A stretch of DNA of 8,568 bases, from assembly GCA_007123195.1 (NCBI GenBank), contig SKLO01000661.1:1-8568 (forward strand), given 5' to 3'. Within the stretch, counting starts at the first letter, position 1. Every line of letters begins with the position of its first letter. Of this stretch, positions 5,124 to 8,568 are shown piece after piece. The DNA is from Verrucomicrobiales bacterium. Its GTDB lineage: Bacteria > Verrucomicrobiota > Verrucomicrobiia > Verrucomicrobiales > SKLO01. The notes under the pieces are model-generated. The model saw only the letters and a program-made list of their open reading frames with translations. It made no database searches and was not told the origin of the DNA. The translations under genes were made by a program, and so were the position numbers.

Positions 5124-7321
5124 AGCCAGCGCACGGCGTCGATGATGACGTGGCCGTCGGTGCCTTCGTTGCCGATGGTCACGACCGCCTCACCGGCCTC
5201 GAAGGCAAACCTGCCGACGCTTTGGAACAGCCGGTCGGTTTGCGCCGCGCGACGTTGGTTGAGTGCGACCTGCTCGGTGCCGCCGGCGTGGGTGATGGCG
5301 ACCGGCACGTTGGTGGCGCGGTTGGCGTGGGTGGTGTAGGCCACCTGCACGTCATACTCGCCGGCCGCGGGCAGGGTGGCGGTGAAGGTGGCCAGGCAGC
5401 GGCCTTTGTTGGCATCGTTGTCGTGCACGTAACCCCGGTGCACGCCCTCGGTCAGGATGGTCGGCAGCCACGGTCCCTCCAGCTCCGCTCCGGTGTCGTC
5501 GACCACGATGCCGTCGATGTCGTCGAGGGACAGGTATTGCCCGCGCGGCGCCGGCCGGCCGCCCGGCAGTTCGAGAATCTGCTTGTCCTCCAGCAGCCGC
5601 TCGCGCAGCCGCGCGTAGTCGATCTGCTGCAGCGAGGTCTGCTCCTCGATCGCGTGGGCGGCGGCGGTGGCCGCGCTCTGGCCGAGAATCATGAACACCG
5701 GCTCCATGCGGATCGATCCGAACGCCATGTGCGAGGCCGACATCATCACCGGCACCGCCAGGTTCGAGCACTCCTCCTCGCGCGGCACGATCGAGTGGTA
5801 GGAGATGGGGTAGGGAGGGAAGCCGCCCACCTGCACGTCGCCCTCGTTGCGCACGTGGCCGTTGTCGTCGACATGGCGCTGGGTGTGGTGCGAGTCCATC
5901 GTGTAGGCCGCCATGCCGACGCTGTCCCCGGCATACTCCCGGCCCTGGCAATGATGCTGGGTCATCACGACGCCGGCGATCATCCGCCTGGCCTCACGGA
6001 TGTACAACTGCCCCTGCCAGCCGTTGCCCTCGGGGAATTCGTCCTTGGTCAGGCCGAAGCGCGAGACCGTGTCGCGCACGTTCCCGGCCATGCGCGGATG
6101 GTAGGCGAGCGTCCACATCACGCCCTGCTGGTAGTGCAGGTGCTGGGCGACGATCCGCTCGCGCTCCTCGTAGCTGCCTTCGGGGTAGCCGTAGTTGCCG
6201 CCGATGAAGTCGGTGGAAAATCCGAGCCGGTTGTTGGTGTCGGTCTTGCGGTTGGGCATCGCCGAGTTGATCCAGGGCATGCCGGTCTCGCCGGCCTCAT
6301 AATTGCGCAGCAGCAACTCGTAGTTGCGCTCGTCGTAGCCCTCGGGCTTCTCGAACGGGATGCGGTTGTCCGGGTGGTCGGTCAGGCACATGCGGAAACA
6401 GAACGCCTGGATGCGGTGGTCGGAGCTGCCTTCCTCGCCGGGGCCGTCGGGATCAATGTAAGGCAGCAGGCCGGACCCGGGGTCGCCGGGTATGACATAC
6501 GGGTCGACCCCGGGCACGAACTGGTGGTGGCGCGCGTTGCGGGTCTGCACGCCGTTGAGGCTCTCGCCGTAGACGTCGTAACCTTCGCGGCCGATGGTGA
6601 ACGACACGCCCGCGCCGGCGAACAGGTCGCCCTCGTAGGTGGCGTCGATGAAGAACCGGCCGCGGAAACGCTTGCCCGATTCCATGATGATCTCGGTGAT
6701 GCGGTTGCCGTCCTTGACCACGCCTTTCGACACCGATCCCGGTTCCGCCACCCACCAGCCGTTGTCGCGCTCCACGGTGCGGCCCTCGCCTTCGCGCTCG
6801 ATGCGCTCGTTGTATACCACCGGGATGCCGTCGCGCTCGATCCAGCCGTGGTAGATCGACAGCGCCGCCGACGGTTCGAAGGTCCACATGGTGTCCTCCT
6901 CGGGGCCGGTGCGGGATTGGCCGCCGTCGCGGTAGTCCTCACGGTTCTGCCAGGTCCAGTTGTCGTCGTCCTGGTAGTGGACACGCACGGCCTGGTAGAA
7001 CTCGCGCGAGATGCCGCCGATGACGTTCTTGTTGCCGATGTCGGTCTGACCGAGGCCGCCGGTGGTCAGACCGCCGAGGCGGTCGCTTGGCTCGATGATC
7101 ACCACGCTCAAGCCCATGCGGACCCCTTGCACCGCCGCGGCGATGCCGCCCGACGTGCCGCCGTAGATCACCAGATCGGCTTCGTGAACCACACCGCCCC
7201 CACTGACGTCCGGGGTGGCGGCATCCGCCGCCTGCGATTGCGGTGAGCCGCCAAGCCAGAACAAGGCGGTAAAAAGGGACATCAGGCAGCGTGGCGCCAG
7301 GGGGGCAGGGGTTGCGGACAT
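5111..7321 (-). CDS. Secreted FAD-dependent oxidoreductase with golvesin-like C-terminal domain
   Basis: A 736-residue protein in three parts. Residues 1-32 look like a Sec signal peptide: a hydrophobic core at about 13-25, cleavage near SQA at 29-31, and no twin arginine. Residues 49 to about 590 form a FAD_oxidored (PF12831-type) domain. Its dinucleotide fold DLVIYGGTSGG is at 49-59 with acidic E77 ending the second strand, LGGLTTGGLG follows, FIDATYEGDLFA is near 224-236, and NLAVPVMMSASHMAFGSIRM is near 517-540. Residues 611-736 resemble the golvesin/xanthan-lyase C-terminal beta domain, with YVHDND, AAGEYDVQVAY, NRATNVPV and a final IIDAVRW. The family is abundant in Planctomycetota and Verrucomicrobiota, often near polysaccharide-degradation genes, but substrates are unknown. 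A Sec-exported FAD enzyme must acquire cofactor outside or be exported atypically. The ATG at 7321 is supported by a Shine-Dalgarno; M14 is an alternative start. Confidence 0.92.
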   Translation of the reverse strand: MSATPAPLAPRCLMSLFTALFWLGGSPQSQAADAATPDVSGGGVVHEADLVIYGGTSGGIAAAVQGVRMGLSVVIIEPSDRLGGLTTGGLGQTDIGNKNVIGGISREFYQAVRVHYQDDDNWTWQNREDYRDGGQSRTGPEEDTMWTFEPSAALSIYHGWIERDGIPVVYNERIEREGEGRTVERDNGWWVAEPGSVSKGVVKDGNRITEIIMESGKRFRGRFFIDATYEGDLFAGAGVSFTIGREGYDVYGESLNGVQTRNARHHQFVPGVDPYVIPGDPGSGLLPYIDPDGPGEEGSSDHRIQAFCFRMCLTDHPDNRIPFEKPEGYDERNYELLLRNYEAGETGMPWINSAMPNRKTDTNNRLGFSTDFIGGNYGYPEGSYEERERIVAQHLHYQQGVMWTLAYHPRMAGNVRDTVSRFGLTKDEFPEGNGWQGQLYIREARRMIAGVVMTQHHCQGREYAGDSVGMAAYTMDSHHTQRHVDDNGHVRNEGDVQVGGFPPYPISYHSIVPREEECSNLAVPVMMSASHMAFGSIRMEPVFMILGQSAATAAAHAIEEQTSLQQIDYARLRERLLEDKQILELPGGRPAPRGQYLSLDDIDGIVVDDTGAELEGPWLPTILTEGVHRGYVHDNDANKGRCLATFTATLPAAGEYDVQVAYTTHANRATNVPVAITHAGGTEQVALNQRRAAQTDRLFQSVGRFAFEAGEAVVTIGNEGTDGHVIIDAVRWLPVE

Positions 7322-7326
7322 GACCT

Positions 7327-7332
7327 CTCCCT
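7327..7332 (-). promoter_or_regulatory. Ribosome binding site of the FAD oxidoreductase
   Basis: The minus strand reads AGGGAG, 5 nt before the ATG at 7321. It is the only clear Shine-Dalgarno among the five minus-strand genes, and it decides the start in favour of 7321 over the internal ATG 13 codons later. Confidence 0.65.
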
Positions 7333-7345
7333 GCCGGAATCAGGC

Positions 7346-7360
7346 CGGTTTGTCAAACCG
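7346..7360. promoter_or_regulatory. Perfect 15-bp palindrome, candidate operator
   Basis: CGGTTTGTCAAACCG is a perfect inverted repeat with 7-bp arms around one central base. It sits 25-39 bp upstream of the FAD oxidoreductase ATG, in the 189-bp gap shared with the divergent S41-like gene. A+T-containing palindromes of this length stand out in this G+C-rich DNA and are typical of dimeric repressor sites. The minus strand includes TTGACA (plus 7351-7356), but a -10 at 17 bp is lacking. The rest of the gap holds only G+C-rich palindromes such as GGGCATGCCC at 7401-7410. Confidence 0.4.
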
Positions 7361-7510
7361 TCGCTGAAGCCGGCCCTCGTTGGCAGCCGGCGGCGCCGGT
7401 GGGCATGCCCGCGTGGACCTCCGCCGGCAATGTCCGGGGCGGCAGCCTTCACCCGCGGCTCCTGGAGGCGCCGGGCCTTGCATTCGTCCGGTCCGCGTGA
7501 ATGCTGAGGG

Positions 7511-8568
7511 ATGGAATCTTGCACTGGTGGGGTCGGTCGCGCACTTGCCCGGGTGCCCGATCGGCGGCGATGGCTTGACGGGTTGATCGCCCTGGCGTGG
7601 GGCGCTTGTCTGGCGGCGCCGCCGCTTCACGGCGACGTTGAGGACCCGCCCCTGCCGGCTGGCGTGGAAGCGTCGGAGCTGGAGCCGCCCCGGGTGACGG
7701 TCGGGCCACTGACTCAGGCGGCGGTGCAGGAGTCGTTCCGGCTGCTGCGACAGCGCTATCTCTACCGCGGCGACCTCGACCTCGAACGACTCAACCGGTT
7801 GTCTCTGGAGGGCGTGCTGGAGGGGCTGGGTCCCGGTGCCGGACTGGTGACCGAGACCGACGCCGCCGGTGCCGGGCAGCCGTGGCCGCTGGCGATGGCG
7901 GAGCTGGTGGGGGGCGCGGTCTACCTGCGGCCGGGCAGCACCGCGGACGACGACCTTGAGCCGGCGCGGGAGCAGCTGCGCGCATGGGACGGGCGGCGCC
8001 CCTGGCTGGTGGTGGATCTGCGTGGTCGGATCGCCAGTGAAGGCACCGAGCCCGAGCGGGCCCTGGCGTGGCTGGAACTGTTCGTCGGTCCCAACGAGAT
8101 CTTGTTCAAGCGCACCCACCCCGAGGGCGGGCGGCCGTGGTTGTTCGTCACTGCCGATCCGCCGGTGTGGAGCGGCCGGGTGATTGCCCTGATCGATGCG
8201 GACACCGGCATGGCGGGCGAACTGGTTGCCGCGGTGCTGGAACAGCGCGGCGCGATCCTGGTGGGCAGTGCCACCGGCGGACGCACGGTGGACTACGAGG
8301 AAGTGGCGGTGGCCGACGGCGTGCGCCTGCGCTTTGCCACCTCGGAACTGCTGCTGGCGGATGACCGCTCGCTGTTCGGCCGGGGCCTGCAACCACAATG
8401 GGTGATCGAGGAGGCGCCCGAGGCCAAGCGAAAGCGACTGGCGGCGGATGGTGAGGTCGTGGACTGGTTCATGGAGCGGCCGCGGCCGCGGATGAACGAG
8501 CGCTCGCTGGTCGAGGGCGGGCAGCCGGAGCTGGACTGGCGCCTGGCCAGGGCCGCCGGTGAGGAGTC
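7511..8568 (+). CDS. S41 (C-terminal processing) peptidase-like protein, probably inactive; 3' partial
   Basis: The frame opens at ATG 7511, just after an in-frame TGA at 7505, and continues past the window edge (352 codons seen). The N-terminus has RRR at 18-20, then a hydrophobic run of about 21-37, a probable signal peptide; a GTG at 7553 would give an equally good one. A helical N-terminal S41 region follows (LTQAAVQESFRLLRQRYLY, about 67-85). LVVDLRG at 166-172 matches the S41 beta strand, but the usual NPGG is replaced by RIASEG. In the core, the TASASE motif with catalytic Ser reads TGMAGE (232-237, Met at 234), and the Lys of TxGKG reads TGGRT (Arg at 258). The following VADGVRLRFATSELLLADD...FGRGLQPQWVIEE matches the S41 C-terminal strand pattern. 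No PDZ insertion is visible. I infer an envelope-located pseudo-peptidase, divergent from the FAD oxidoreductase. Confidence 0.75.
   Translation, partial: MESCTGGVGRALARVPDRRRWLDGLIALAWGACLAAPPLHGDVEDPPLPAGVEASELEPPRVTVGPLTQAAVQESFRLLRQRYLYRGDLDLERLNRLSLEGVLEGLGPGAGLVTETDAAGAGQPWPLAMAELVGGAVYLRPGSTADDDLEPAREQLRAWDGRRPWLVVDLRGRIASEGTEPERALAWLELFVGPNEILFKRTHPEGGRPWLFVTADPPVWSGRVIALIDADTGMAGELVAAVLEQRGAILVGSATGGRTVDYEEVAVADGVRLRFATSELLLADDRSLFGRGLQPQWVIEEAPEAKRKRLAADGEVVDWFMERPRPRMNERSLVEGGQPELDWRLARAAGEE

Noticed and set aside
5150..7246. A 698-codon plus-strand open frame opposite the FAD oxidoreductase.
   Set aside because: It is an antisense shadow produced by high G+C third positions. Its translation is Val/Ala/His/Arg-rich with no recognisable motif, while the minus strand encodes a full conserved enzyme.
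7340..8398. A 352-codon minus-strand open frame opposite the S41-like gene.
   Set aside because: The translation is Gln/Arg/Pro/His-rich without domain motifs. The plus-strand frame has a signal peptide and S41 strand patterns, so it is the likelier gene.

Overview
The window is a G+C-rich bacterial chromosome segment dominated by one strand. Five recognisable genes run on the minus strand. In transcription order they are a secreted FAD-dependent oxidoreductase, the nucleotidase surE, a dihydrodipicolinate synthase-family aldolase, the phosphatidylglycerophosphate synthase pgsA and the ribosome-assembly GTPase der. They are flanked by two partial plus-strand genes: the C-terminal part of an iron-containing alcohol dehydrogenase at the left edge, and an S41 (C-terminal processing) peptidase-like protein that runs off the right edge. 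The FAD oxidoreductase joined to a golvesin/xanthan-lyase-like C-terminal domain, the SurE variant and the scarcity of Shine-Dalgarno sequences suggest a member of the Planctomycetota-Verrucomicrobiota group, possibly Opitutae-like. This is an inference from protein style; no taxonomic marker was compared.

Layout: 1-588 Fe-ADH (+, 5' partial), convergent with der (605-1996, -) across only 16 bp. Between der and pgsA lies a 50-codon minus-strand frame (1993-2145). It carries the post-motif of a class I SAM methyltransferase, contains a 12-bp tandem duplication and overlaps the der start as ATGA. I read it as a methyltransferase remnant. pgsA follows (2267-2857, -), then a 366-bp gene-free stretch with several nested inverted repeats (2858-3223). 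Next are the DapA-like lyase (3224-4138, -), a short spacer with a 5-bp tandem repeat and a hairpin, surE (4275-5033, -) and the FAD oxidoreductase (5111-7321, -). A 189-bp divergent intergenic region holds a perfect 15-bp palindrome, and then comes the S41-like gene (7511 to the end, +).

How the genes relate: der and pgsA are housekeeping genes (50S ribosome assembly, anionic phospholipid synthesis). surE is a stress or nucleotide-salvage phosphatase. The oxidoreductase and the lyase look like accessory catabolic enzymes with unknown substrates. Nothing ties all of them into one pathway, and spacings of 77 to 366 bp argue against one tight operon. I see no phage, IS element, CRISPR array, tRNA or rRNA. 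The most unusual items are the methyltransferase remnant abutting der, the S41-like protein that lacks the Ser/Lys catalytic dyad and a PDZ insert, and the structured pgsA upstream region.
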